Source of the DNA: Acinetobacter sp. ANC 4173
Lineage (GTDB): Bacteria; Pseudomonadota; Gammaproteobacteria; Pseudomonadales; Moraxellaceae
DNA length: 64,000 nt
NCBI RefSeq assembly: GCF_004331255.1
Contig: NZ_SJOF01000001.1
Coordinates: 434,001-498,000 of the forward strand
Direction of reading: 5' to 3'
A model generated the notes under the pieces. That model searched no databases. It saw only the letters and a program-made list of their open reading frames with translations, and was not told where the DNA came from. Positions 1-9,254 of this stretch are shown in pieces. Each line of letters opens with the position of its first letter. Position 1 is the stretch's first letter. Both the position numbers and the translations under genes were made by a program.

Positions 1-3000
1 GCCCGCGACAATGAACGGGGCGAATTATTAGAATATCTGACCAATTCCAGTATTTTCGGTAAAATTGGACAGTTGGCTTATGAAAAAACCAAATCGATCG
101 CGACGCAGCGTAAAGAACTGGAAAATGTCTTAGGTCATATTGAAATTCGCTCCGAAGAAGAAATTACAGCACTACGCACTCAATATGAAACTGCTCAACA
201 GCATTATCAAACACTCGAGCAGGAAAAATCACAATATCTTCAACAACAGCAATGGTTTACGCAATTATATAAATTGGAACAAGATATTATTCTGAAACAG
301 CAACAGTATGAAACCCAACGACAAGCACATACAGCCTTAGCACCAGATCGCCAACAACTGAGCCAACTCGAAACTTTTTCTGCGATACGTCCCGTCGTAT
401 TTCAGCAACAACAAATTCTAAACAGCCTGCAACAGCTTGAACCACAAATTCAGCAACAACAGCAGCACTTTACTGCCCTAGTCACTCAATTTGAACAAGA
501 GAAAAATCAGTTTAATCAAGCTGAAACTGCATTGCATCAGTTACAAGATTTCGAACGACAACATCAGCAAGAACTGGATGATGTCCGTAAATATGTACAA
601 GAACGTGACTATATTGCCGATGAATATAAAAAGACCAAAAGTCGTTTGCAACAACTGGATATGCAGCAGCAACCTTTACGCGAACAGCAACAGCAATTTG
701 AACAACAATTACAACACTTGATCACACAACAGCAATTCTGTGCCACCCAACTGCAAAACAGCGATCAGTTTGCAACTTTAGATCAAGGTTTAAATGCCCA
801 TCTTCAGCAACTCAAGCAATTTATTCAACACTATCAAAAAGTTGAAAATACTTTAGGCAATATCCCGCAAGCACAGCAACAGCTTGATCAAGACAAAATT
901 CTGCTACAAAAATTAGTCACAGAATTTGGAGCGACGGCTCAAATTGAAACTCAACGAGAACAACAACAGAAAAACAGGGAGCAACAACTTATTCGACTGA
1001 ATCAACTAGATTCAGTTCAGCAAAAACTAGAGTATTTCTTTGCCTTAAGCAATGAAATCCTGAGTCTGACGGAAAAATTACACAGCATTCAACAACAGCA
1101 GCAACAACTTCAGCAAAGCACTAAACAGGCAGAAATCGAATTTCAATCTGCAAAAGCTGAACGAGAAAAACTACAAAGTTTCTTACAACAACAGCGCTTG
1201 TTACATACCGAAAATATTGAACATTTACGTGCAGCATTACAACAAGGAGAAGCCTGCCTCGTCTGTGGCAGTACAGAACACCCCTATCGTGATGATGAAA
1301 ATCTAGTCTCGAAGGCATTGTATGAACTGCAACAACAGCAAGAACAACAGGCGATTCAACAGGAACAACAATGTCTGCACCTGTGGCAAACCGCCCAACA
1401 ACAAATTACTCAAATTGGCACTGAGCATGTCCAACTGCAACATTCGATACAACAACTCAATGAAAAATCTGATCGACAAAAAAATGAGTTACAACATCAC
1501 TTCACGCTATCCGAGCTACCTTTAGATTTAACCCGTCCTCAACAGGAAATTTTAGCCACACTACAGCATTGTGTTGCAGAAAGTACTCAGCTTAAACAAC
1601 AGGCAGAACTTGATTTGCAACAGCTCAATCAAGCACATAAAGATCAGTTGCAACTGACACAAAACATTCAAAATAACACCCATCAACTGGCATCTGTACA
1701 GCAATGGCAACAGCAAATTCAACAGATTATGGCATGTCTATCTGCAAATGAAAAAACTGCATGGGTCGAGCATCCGCTGTCTACAGCACAACACACAATG
1801 CAGTATTTACAACAACGTGCGCAGCATATTGAACAGCGTGATCGCTTAAATAAGCAGAAAGAACAGGCTGAACAACAACTAAACATTCTTAAAGTAAATC
1901 TCAGCAGTTTAACTGTTCAGCACATCGAGTTCGCGCAACAACTGAAAGAGGTTGAAGCCAAAGGAAAGCACAATGCTGAAGCAGCTCAGCAACTTATTAT
2001 CAACATGACTGGCTCCAGCGAGCTTAAAGCCAATGAATGGCTTCAGCAGCATGATCAACAACGTCAACAGCTACAACAACAATACCAACAGCTCAAACTG
2101 AGTTTTGAACAGGCACGTCAAAACTTCGAACAACACAAAAATGCCTTGGAACAATTGAAAGCACAACAGCAGCAACAGATCCATGCACTGGAGCAAGCTC
2201 AAACAGAAATTTCAACGTGGTTAACGCAGCACAGTGAATTTTCCGAGCCACGTTTAAAAACGCTACTTGCGATTTCCTCAACGCAGGAACAACAACTGCG
2301 TTTATCCTTGCAACAGGCAGATCGTCAATTGAGCGAAGCTGGCTATGCATTGAAAACACTACAAAACCAATTACATGAACATCAGCAATATCAATCCAAG
2401 ACAAATCACGATCAATTGTTGCAGTTACTTGAGCAAAATACAGCACAATTACAACAACTGACAGAACACCGTGATCAACTCAGATTAACACTGGAATTAC
2501 ATCAGCAAAATTTAGCCAAGCAGCAGCAATTCGCAACCCAAATACAACAAATTCAGCAACAGGAACATCGTTGGGCCAAAATTTCGGGCTTGATGGGTGA
2601 TGCGACAGGAAAAAAATTCCGCGATTTGGCACAGCAATATCACCTCGATATTTTAATTGAATATGCCAACCAACAATTAGCCCTTCTATCACAACGTTAC
2701 ACCTTAAAGCGCTTGGATAACTCGCTCAGTCTTGCCATTATTGACCATGATATGGATGGAGAAACCCGTTCTGTCGCTTCGCTTTCAGGCGGAGAATCCT
2801 TTCTCACCGCATTGGCTTTATCCTTGGCAATTGCCAATATGGCAGCAGGTTCCATGAAAATTGAATCGCTATTTATTGATGAGGGTTTTGGCACTTTAGA
2901 TGCTTCATCTTTACACATGGTGATGAATGCATTTGACCAACTACAAAATCAAGGACGCAAAGTGGTTCTCATTTCACATATTCAAGAAATGCATGAGCGC

Positions 3001-3066
3001 ATTCCTGTTCAAATTCAGGTACAACCCATAGGTTCTGGTTCTAGCCGTATTCAAATTGTGTCTTAA
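1..3066 (+). CDS. sbcC: Exonuclease subunit SbcC, 5' end missing
   Basis: ATPase subunit of the SbcCD (Rad50/Mre11-type) nuclease, which opens hairpins and protein-blocked DNA ends. The frame is open to base 1, so the N-terminal Walker A half lies outside the window; the in-frame TTG at 73 is internal, not the start. Visible are a very long glutamine-rich coiled coil, a zinc-hook CxxC (CLVC, bases 1255-1266) near its middle, and the C-terminal ABC half with signature SLSGGES (about 2780), Walker B LFIDEGFG (about 2870) and the switch histidine in LISHIQEM. SbcD would be expected just upstream. Family assignment is secure; the extreme Gln content is the only oddity. Confidence 0.96.
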   Translation, partial: ARDNERGELLEYLTNSSIFGKIGQLAYEKTKSIATQRKELENVLGHIEIRSEEEITALRTQYETAQQHYQTLEQEKSQYLQQQQWFTQLYKLEQDIILKQQQYETQRQAHTALAPDRQQLSQLETFSAIRPVVFQQQQILNSLQQLEPQIQQQQQHFTALVTQFEQEKNQFNQAETALHQLQDFERQHQQELDDVRKYVQERDYIADEYKKTKSRLQQLDMQQQPLREQQQQFEQQLQHLITQQQFCATQLQNSDQFATLDQGLNAHLQQLKQFIQHYQKVENTLGNIPQAQQQLDQDKILLQKLVTEFGATAQIETQREQQQKNREQQLIRLNQLDSVQQKLEYFFALSNEILSLTEKLHSIQQQQQQLQQSTKQAEIEFQSAKAEREKLQSFLQQQRLLHTENIEHLRAALQQGEACLVCGSTEHPYRDDENLVSKALYELQQQQEQQAIQQEQQCLHLWQTAQQQITQIGTEHVQLQHSIQQLNEKSDRQKNELQHHFTLSELPLDLTRPQQEILATLQHCVAESTQLKQQAELDLQQLNQAHKDQLQLTQNIQNNTHQLASVQQWQQQIQQIMACLSANEKTAWVEHPLSTAQHTMQYLQQRAQHIEQRDRLNKQKEQAEQQLNILKVNLSSLTVQHIEFAQQLKEVEAKGKHNAEAAQQLIINMTGSSELKANEWLQQHDQQRQQLQQQYQQLKLSFEQARQNFEQHKNALEQLKAQQQQQIHALEQAQTEISTWLTQHSEFSEPRLKTLLAISSTQEQQLRLSLQQADRQLSEAGYALKTLQNQLHEHQQYQSKTNHDQLLQLLEQNTAQLQQLTEHRDQLRLTLELHQQNLAKQQQFATQIQQIQQQEHRWAKISGLMGDATGKKFRDLAQQYHLDILIEYANQQLALLSQRYTLKRLDNSLSLAIIDHDMDGETRSVASLSGGESFLTALALSLAIANMAAGSMKIESLFIDEGFGTLDASSLHMVMNAFDQLQNQGRKVVLISHIQEMHERIPVQIQVQPIGSGSSRIQIVS

Positions 3067-3117
3067 TTGCCTGTGCGTAAGCTTCTGCCCATTTAAACTT
3101 TGCTTCCATCAAACAAT

Positions 3118-3146
3118 AAAAAAGGCTTCATTAAGAAGCCTTTTTT
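3118..3146. terminator. Bidirectional terminator between sbcC and fur
   Basis: The stem GGCTTC/GAAGCC with an ATTAA loop is flanked by A6 on the left and T6 on the right, so it can end both convergent transcripts. Confidence 0.85.
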
Positions 3147-3171
3147 ATGTTCACCCAGTCATTAAGTTACA

Positions 3172-3609
3172 TTACTTTTTACGTAATGCATCCTGACATT
3201 CTTGCTCATCACAGTAGCCATACAGATTTAATGAATGACCTGTTAAGGTAAACTTATGTTTTTCTGCCACTGTATGTTGTTCATGTTCAATAACTTCGTT
3301 AGTAAATTCAATAACTTTATTACAGTTTTGGCATACAAGGTGATCGTGGTGATCATCTTGCATAATTTCAAAAACAGAATGATTATTTTCAAAATGGTGA
3401 CGCTGAATAATACCAGCAGCTTCGAATTGCGTTAACACGCGATAAACAGTTGCTAAACCGACATCTTCACCCTGTTCGAGTAAAGTCTTATAGATATCTT
3501 CCGCGCTTAAATGATGTTGTTTTGAATTTTCTAATAATTCTAATATTTTAATTCGTGGAAGTGTAACTTTAAGTCCAGCTTTGCGTAAGTCTTGGTTTGA
3601 AATAGGCAT
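3172..3609 (-). CDS. fur: Ferric uptake regulator Fur
   Basis: Iron-responsive repressor that binds Fur boxes as an Fe(II)-loaded dimer. The 145-aa length is typical. The N-terminal winged helix contains LTPR-like residues (VTLPRIKILELL) and the recognition helix ATVYRVLTQFE. The dimerisation domain carries the metal-binding DDHHDHLVC segment, a CQNC zinc pair and a second Cys pair in CDEQEC near the C-terminus. It is divergent from bamE, a conserved arrangement in Acinetobacter and pseudomonads. The short spacer (3610-3723) must hold both promoters; I see no full Fur box there, so autoregulation is not demonstrated. Confidence 0.97.
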   Translation of the reverse strand: MPISNQDLRKAGLKVTLPRIKILELLENSKQHHLSAEDIYKTLLEQGEDVGLATVYRVLTQFEAAGIIQRHHFENNHSVFEIMQDDHHDHLVCQNCNKVIEFTNEVIEHEQHTVAEKHKFTLTGHSLNLYGYCDEQECQDALRKK

Positions 3610-3723
3610 GTAAAAAGGTCTCTCTCAACAAATTTAAAGTTGGAATATGCAACAAAGTTAAGATGCAGTATGATCTATCCGTGGATCAAATGCATCAAAA
3701 TTAATTTGGGATAGTGTAGCAAA

Positions 3724-4122
3724 ATGCAAAAAATCATGTTGACGTTATTCGTCACTTCACTGCTCGCGGGCTGTTCGACCTTGGGCGTTTATAAAGTAGA
3801 TATTCCTCAAGGAACACCATTAACACAAGCCCAAGCCTCAAAAATCCAAGTCGGCATGAGTCACCAACAAGTGCGTTTCTTACTCGGTAGTCCAACGATT
3901 ACAGATCCATTGAATCCATTACGATGGGACTACGTCTACAATTATATCCCAGGAACTTATGCTAAAAAAGCCAAGATTCCAGCAGCGCATGGTCAGCATT
4001 TGAAAATTTACTTCGATCAAAACGGTATTGTGAACAAAATTGAGGGTCTAGAAACGATTCCAGAATCACAACCTGGTTTACCTGGATCGAAAGAAGCGAT
4101 TTTAACTGCGCCCCCACTATAG
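3724..4122 (+). CDS. bamE: Outer membrane assembly lipoprotein BamE (OmlA)
   Basis: Small lipoprotein of the BAM complex, which inserts beta-barrels into the outer membrane. The 132-aa precursor has a short signal peptide ending in lipobox LLAGC (Cys about residue 17). It is followed by the SmpA/OmlA domain: GMSHQQVRFLLGSP, then the DPLNPLRWDYVY segment. The Pro-rich tail (after about residue 110) lies outside the domain and is often variable. It is divergent from fur and followed directly by a bidirectional terminator. Assignment rests on lipobox, domain signature and neighbourhood. Confidence 0.95.
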   Translation: MQKIMLTLFVTSLLAGCSTLGVYKVDIPQGTPLTQAQASKIQVGMSHQQVRFLLGSPTITDPLNPLRWDYVYNYIPGTYAKKAKIPAAHGQHLKIYFDQNGIVNKIEGLETIPESQPGLPGSKEAILTAPPL

Positions 4123-4140
4123 ACGCTTTAAAATAAAAAG

Positions 4141-4163
4141 AAACCCCTCATTGAGGGGTTTTT
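4141..4163. terminator. Terminator between bamE and the RnfH-type gene
   Basis: AAACCCCTCA pairs with TGAGGGGTTT and is followed by more T. The A-run on the other side makes it usable from both convergent genes. Confidence 0.85.
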
Positions 4164-4167
4164 CATA

Positions 4168-4491
4168 TCATTTCAATTGTTTAAAGCGATTGCCTTTGGC
4201 ATAGCGTCCCACAGGGTTATTGGCTGCACGGTTACGTCGAATATCCTTTGGATTGATGGTCAACGCCCGATAAATTTCAACCCGATCACCTGCTTGCAGC
4301 AATTGTGTAGGTTCTTGCAAACGTACACCAAAAATCCCCAACTGCAAAATTTCAGGTAATTCAACCTGCTTTCGAATTCCACTTTGCTCAATTGCATCTA
4401 ATGCAGTCATGCCCAATTGAAAGGGAACTTCCAGATGGAACTGTTGTTCCGAGGTCGCATAGGCCACCCAAACTTTGGCTTGCTCCGTCAT
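4168..4491 (-). CDS. RnfH family ubiquitin-like protein
   Basis: 107-aa member of the RnfH/UPF0125 family with a beta-grasp fold; molecular function is unknown. Visible are VWVAYATSEQQFHLEV at the N-terminus, GIFGVRLQEPTQLLQAGDRVEIYRAL in separate strands, and the conserved DPKDIRRNRA-like end (NPKDIRRNRA). The frame stays open 26 codons upstream, but the start is placed at the internal ATG because it overlaps the TGA of the upstream membrane-protein gene by one base (TGATG), implying translational coupling. In other gammaproteobacteria RnfH is usually next to ratA/smpB; here its partner is an NSS-like protein. Confidence 0.88.
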   Translation of the reverse strand: MTEQAKVWVAYATSEQQFHLEVPFQLGMTALDAIEQSGIRKQVELPEILQLGIFGVRLQEPTQLLQAGDRVEIYRALTINPKDIRRNRAANNPVGRYAKGNRFKQLK

Positions 4492-5573
4492 CAGATCAAT
4501 TGCCCTAATACCGACACAATTGCAAGAATGATAGACAATGGGAGTACAATACGCACCGCAATACGCCAAACATTGTAAAACAGCTCGTTACTGAAATTCA
4601 TGGCTTTACGCAAATGGCTGATTTTCATAATCCAGCCCGCAAAAATGGCATAAATTAAGCAAATCACTAAACCCCAAAGCACCAAGACAATATGAAAAAC
4701 TGGAGTAATTTCTGGAATTGCCCACACCAAAACCGCCGCTATAATGATCGCCCATTGTACAACCACAATCATCTGACGTTGTGCCAGTTGTTCACGTGCT
4801 AGTTGTAGTTGTAATGCCGCTCCTGCAACAGTTGCGACCAATAAAGCAATCACAGGTAATTGTGCCGCTACAGCAAAATAGGCAAATGCCAACACGGCAA
4901 CCAACTGGGCAATCCAAATCGGCAATACAGTTTTGCTGGCTACATCATCTTGATTCACTTGAACTAAGCTGGTCTGCCAATACAGCCCTAAACCTAAACC
5001 ACTCGCAACCAATGCCAATACGGTTGCACTGCCCCACTCACTAAACTCAAGTGCAGTCATTTGCCAAGCAGGTAAAGCTGTTCCACTCACTTGTGCAAAA
5101 ACCAACGCGGCAATGACACCGACAGCGGTGATTAATGCCAAAATCATGCGTGGTGCTAAAGATAAAATAACTGCTGCAATAGCTGATCCCACAAAAAGAT
5201 ATTGTGGGGCAACGCCTTGAGCCAGCCATTGTACGCTGTATTGACTGACACTAAATAACATCGCACCAGCTAGAAATGGAATAAACACCACCGCCATCCA
5301 ACCAACTAGACGCCATCTTGGAGATGCATCCGCATCACGCGTTAAATTAGACAGTGCATTTAATGCTGTAGTTTTCGAACGTTTTGCTAAAGCTATTTCT
5401 AAATAGCAAATTGGCAAAGCCAAAACCAACATAGTGCCTAACCAAAGCAACCAGAAATCGAGTTGACGCTCTGTTTGTATTCCCACTATAGGCGCCACAG
5501 TGGCAATAATGATGAATGACAAACAAAAAGCCATCAGCGGCGATAACCATCGTGACATAGCATTGTCCTGCAT
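4491..5573 (-). CDS. NSS-like multi-pass membrane protein, function unknown
   Basis: 360-aa inner-membrane protein with about ten hydrophobic segments. The region after the second segment resembles sodium:neurotransmitter symporters: LPICYLEIALAKRSK, then a WRLVGW turn before the third helix, matching the family's P-x-x-x-E-x-x-LG and W-r-x-x-GW pattern. It is shorter than the usual 12-segment NSS transporters (about 450 aa), and the first segment lacks the clear GNxWRFP sodium-site motif, so transport and substrate are unproven. The stop overlaps the start of the RnfH-type gene. A second ATG five codons in (MSRWLS) is an alternative start. Confidence 0.7.
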   Translation of the reverse strand: MQDNAMSRWLSPLMAFCLSFIIIATVAPIVGIQTERQLDFWLLWLGTMLVLALPICYLEIALAKRSKTTALNALSNLTRDADASPRWRLVGWMAVVFIPFLAGAMLFSVSQYSVQWLAQGVAPQYLFVGSAIAAVILSLAPRMILALITAVGVIAALVFAQVSGTALPAWQMTALEFSEWGSATVLALVASGLGLGLYWQTSLVQVNQDDVASKTVLPIWIAQLVAVLAFAYFAVAAQLPVIALLVATVAGAALQLQLAREQLAQRQMIVVVQWAIIIAAVLVWAIPEITPVFHIVLVLWGLVICLIYAIFAGWIMKISHLRKAMNFSNELFYNVWRIAVRIVLPLSIILAIVSVLGQLI

Positions 5574-5625
5574 GATGCATTCCTAATAAAAATCTATCGC
5601 TATTTTGCCTTTCTCATGCGTGAAA

Positions 5626-5665
5626 ATCAAAAAGAAAAGCAAACCACCGCATTCGATGGCTTGCT
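5626..5665 (-). terminator. Probable terminator of the bacteriohemerythrin gene
   Basis: On the minus strand AGCAAGCCA pairs with TGGTTTGCT (one G-T wobble) around a 10-base loop, then TTTCTTTTTG. It lies about 85 bases past the stop of the hemerythrin gene. Confidence 0.55.
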
Positions 5666-5747
5666 GCGCCAATGCTTTTATTTCTTTTTTTAACTTTTTA
5701 ATTCTTTTGCACAGCATGTCCTTGCTGAATTTTAGACCTTACTGTAC

Positions 5748-6203
5748 TTAAGAGAAGAAACGAGCAAACCAATTCTTGCCCTTTTTCTGTTCTTTTTCTT
5801 TAATAATTCCCATCATGTTTTCTTTAACAGCACCAACATAATCGGCATCATCGTGTTGGATATGATTAATCAGCCATTTCGCTAAGACTTCATGTAATTC
5901 AGCCTCAATAGAATGCCCCATTTCAAAACGGTCACGATAAGACTCTATTTTTTTAATAAATAAATCATGTACACGCTTATGAGGTACACGGTATTTGTAG
6001 CCCGCTTCCTCTTGTAAGGATTCTTCAAAAGTAAAATGCGATTGGGTGTAATCAATAATATTATCGAGAATCTGTTTAATGCGATCACGGTCTGTGTGAA
6101 GAGCAATATCATCAATTTCATTAATATAATCAAGGATTCGCTTATGCTGATCGTCAATCACATCGATACCGGTATTATATTCTGGAACCCATTTCATCTT
6201 CAT
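5748..6203 (-). CDS. Bacteriohemerythrin
   Basis: Non-heme diiron oxygen-binding protein of about 151 aa, single domain, cytosolic. Iron-ligand motifs are all present: DDQHKRI near the N-terminus, HFTFEE, HKRVHD and the C-terminal HIQHDDADY. A basic/aromatic tail (KKGKNWFARFFS) could be amphipathic. The ATG at 6203 has a run of six G just upstream; the next ATG (6197) gives better spacing and the upstream ATG (6221) has no ribosome site. Roles proposed for the family are O2 storage, delivery or sensing; none can be chosen here. A Fur-box-like sequence lies about 120 bases upstream. Confidence 0.92.
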   Translation of the reverse strand: MKMKWVPEYNTGIDVIDDQHKRILDYINEIDDIALHTDRDRIKQILDNIIDYTQSHFTFEESLQEEAGYKYRVPHKRVHDLFIKKIESYRDRFEMGHSIEAELHEVLAKWLINHIQHDDADYVGAVKENMMGIIKEKEQKKGKNWFARFFS

Positions 6204-6322
6204 ACGCCCCCCATTTAACATTCATTATTCGTTACTCGAAAAAGATAGTAACGGTATTAAATTTAAATAAAAAACAAGTAAATTACTCTGGATTCAAGTT
6301 TTTAGCGGAATCAACAGACTAA

Positions 6323-6341
6323 GATAATGATAAATATACAT
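6323..6341. promoter_or_regulatory. Candidate weak Fur box
   Basis: GATAATGATAAATATACAT matches the classical 19-base Fur consensus at 13 of 19 positions, including the first 11 in a row. It lies upstream of the bacteriohemerythrin gene. The region is AT-rich, so chance similarity is possible. Confidence 0.25.
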
Positions 6342-6467
6342 TAATTGATTTATACCCGATCAAAAGAATAAGATATTTTTTAACCGCAAACATTATTTTT
6401 TCTTTAATTATAAAAATGTTAATTTTAACAATAAAACATCAGCACCTATGCAATTCTCACGCGCTGA

Positions 6468-7316
6468 TTAATATTGATCAGCACGGGTAATTCGTTTTAA
6501 CGTCGGATTGGCTTGTTCACGCACTAAGCGCTCTACCTGAGTAAATGCACGCTGAATGGGTTGACCATATTGGAATAAAATCATTTCGCCAGGTTGAAAT
6601 GCCTGCCAAACTTCATTCTGCGTCAACGGTTCAGTGGTAATGACGGCGACGCGATCTTCAGGCGTGGTCACTTGACTAAAATCGACTTCAACATCAAGGT
6701 CAATTAACTGTGCCGGCTTAAATGGATATTCCCGTACCAACCAATGCAATTTGGTAATGGCATAACTAAATAATGCCTGACCATTGGATAAGCAAAAGTT
6801 AAACGTACCGTGTTCTGCAATTTTTGGAGCAATTTCTAAGAGCAACTCAAACACTTGGGTTAAAGATGGCTCGACATAACCAAATTTAGCCACCAATTGA
6901 TCCAATAAGAAACAGAATGCGCGTTCACTGTCCGTATTGCCTATCGGGGTAAAACGTCCAGTTAATGGTGGATCAAAATCCAGTAAGTCACCATTATGCG
7001 CAAAAATCCATTGACGCCCCCATAGCTCACGCATAAACGGATGTGAATTCTCTAAGTTAATTTTGCCTTGGGTCGCTTTACGAATATGTGCAATCACATT
7101 GCGTGATTTAATCGGATAATTCCGTACCAATTCCGCAATTGGAGATTCAACCGCAGACTGATTATCCACAAATAAACGACACGCTTTGTCTTCAAAAAAA
7201 GCAATACCGAAGCCATCACAATGATCTGAAGTAATGCCCGCACGCTGTGAAAAACCACGGAAAGAGAACGTAATATCCGTTGGGGTCGCACAATTCATTC
7301 CGAGCAACTGGCACAT
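6468..7316 (-). CDS. Class II glutamine amidotransferase (YafJ-like)
   Basis: About 282-aa N-terminal-nucleophile glutaminase domain without an attached synthase domain. After Met removal the chain begins CQLLGMNC, so the catalytic Cys fixes the start at the third codon of the longer frame (7316, not 7322). Other family hallmarks are SDHCDGFGIAFF, VIAHIRKAT, ENSHPF, WIFAHNGDL and GNTDSERAF, the substrate-glutamine and oxyanion segments. Homologues such as E. coli YafJ release ammonia from glutamine-like substrates; the true acceptor is unknown. It is single, with about 100 bases of spacer before the next minus-strand gene. Confidence 0.93.
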   Translation of the reverse strand: MCQLLGMNCATPTDITFSFRGFSQRAGITSDHCDGFGIAFFEDKACRLFVDNQSAVESPIAELVRNYPIKSRNVIAHIRKATQGKINLENSHPFMRELWGRQWIFAHNGDLLDFDPPLTGRFTPIGNTDSERAFCFLLDQLVAKFGYVEPSLTQVFELLLEIAPKIAEHGTFNFCLSNGQALFSYAITKLHWLVREYPFKPAQLIDLDVEVDFSQVTTPEDRVAVITTEPLTQNEVWQAFQPGEMILFQYGQPIQRAFTQVERLVREQANPTLKRITRADQY

Positions 7317-7421
7317 AAGCAACTATAAACACTTTAATAGATTATGGGTTTATTGTGCATGACGACAGCAAGGCTTGTAAATCTTAATCTGTGCTAGGTT
7401 CAGTAATTTTAATGCTTAACG

Positions 7422-8198
7422 CTAAAGCTGCTTTTTCATGACAAAACTCTTCGCCATTTTATTCACTTCCAGTAAGACAAAATAATCCAGACAATTAAAT
7501 TCACGATCATAAAATGCTTGCTGTGATAGTTTGGCGTGCATTTTTAAATACACATCAAACAATTTGGGAATTTTTTCATCTTGCGCAAAACTGTATTCAG
7601 GATGTGTCGGCTCATACGCCACTTGAGGTTGAATCGCACAGGTCTGTGTAGGACTGAGTTGTTTTAAATATTGATGCGTATAATACGCACGTGCCTGATT
7701 GCCTTGTAAGCGGATACTGACACAACCAATCAAATATTTTGCCCGCATCTCCCAAAGGACTTTAGGAACGAGATTGAGCCATAAAATGGATAAGGCACGA
7801 CTAGAACGATAGCGATGATGCACACAAGTTCGTCCAATTTCTACAATATTGGATAGATGTCCCAGTTCATCAATAATTTTAAATTCTTGCGCGCTATAGC
7901 TCTGTGCCAAATCGTGTCCTTGTAAGAGTTTTAAACGTGTATAGGCAACAATTTCATTGCTGTATTTATCACGTAGTACTGCATGTTCACAGCCAAAATC
8001 ATACAAGTCCTGATCGATATCTTGATCGAATGTAATTCCGAATTGTTGGGAAAATTGTACAGCGCGAAATTTCTGAACTTCATGTAATTGTTTTAAATCT
8101 TCCACCCATTCAAAGCGGTATTGATGCGTCTGTTTTTCAGTTTTTTTTTGTAATGGGAACGTAAGGTTTTGACGATATAGATTCAACTTTTCAAACAT
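7422..8198 (-). CDS. GNAT-fold N-acyltransferase, OlsB-like
   Basis: 258-aa protein of the acyl-ACP-dependent N-acyltransferase family related to OlsB, which makes lyso-ornithine lipid, and to autoinducer synthases. Matching elements are the KFRAVQFSQQFG start of the domain, DFGCEHAVLRDK, VAYTRLKLL, the strongly conserved VEIGRTCVHHRYRSSRALSILW, YLIGCVSI and the DREFNCLDYFVLLEV end. In OlsB-type enzymes these bind acyl-ACP and position the amino acid. Ornithine versus lysine as acceptor cannot be decided, and the second-step enzyme OlsA is not recognisable nearby (the acyltransferase at 14476 is a different family branch). Confidence 0.82.
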   Translation of the reverse strand: MFEKLNLYRQNLTFPLQKKTEKQTHQYRFEWVEDLKQLHEVQKFRAVQFSQQFGITFDQDIDQDLYDFGCEHAVLRDKYSNEIVAYTRLKLLQGHDLAQSYSAQEFKIIDELGHLSNIVEIGRTCVHHRYRSSRALSILWLNLVPKVLWEMRAKYLIGCVSIRLQGNQARAYYTHQYLKQLSPTQTCAIQPQVAYEPTHPEYSFAQDEKIPKLFDVYLKMHAKLSQQAFYDREFNCLDYFVLLEVNKMAKSFVMKKQL

Positions 8199-8292
8199 TG
8201 TTATGCGCTCTTCTGGCTTTTTTCATACACTAGGCAATGCAGATGACAATACAATGACCAAAAAATGACGGCTGTTAAATAATCTCCACAAT

Positions 8293-8320
8293 AAAAAACC
8301 AGCCCTTAAGGACTGGCTTT
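8293..8320 (-). terminator. Terminator of argB
   Basis: On the minus strand AGCCAGTCC pairs with GGGCTGG across a short TTAA loop and is followed by TTTTTT. It starts about 20 bases past the argB stop. Confidence 0.8.
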
Positions 8321-8342
8321 AAAACAAGATAAACCGAATGGG

Positions 8343-9254
<912 letters not shown>

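Noticed and set aside
1..3066. Short minus- and plus-strand ORFs inside the Gln-rich sbcC
   Set aside because: They are shadows produced by CAA/CAG-rich codons in other frames and have no homologue-like features.
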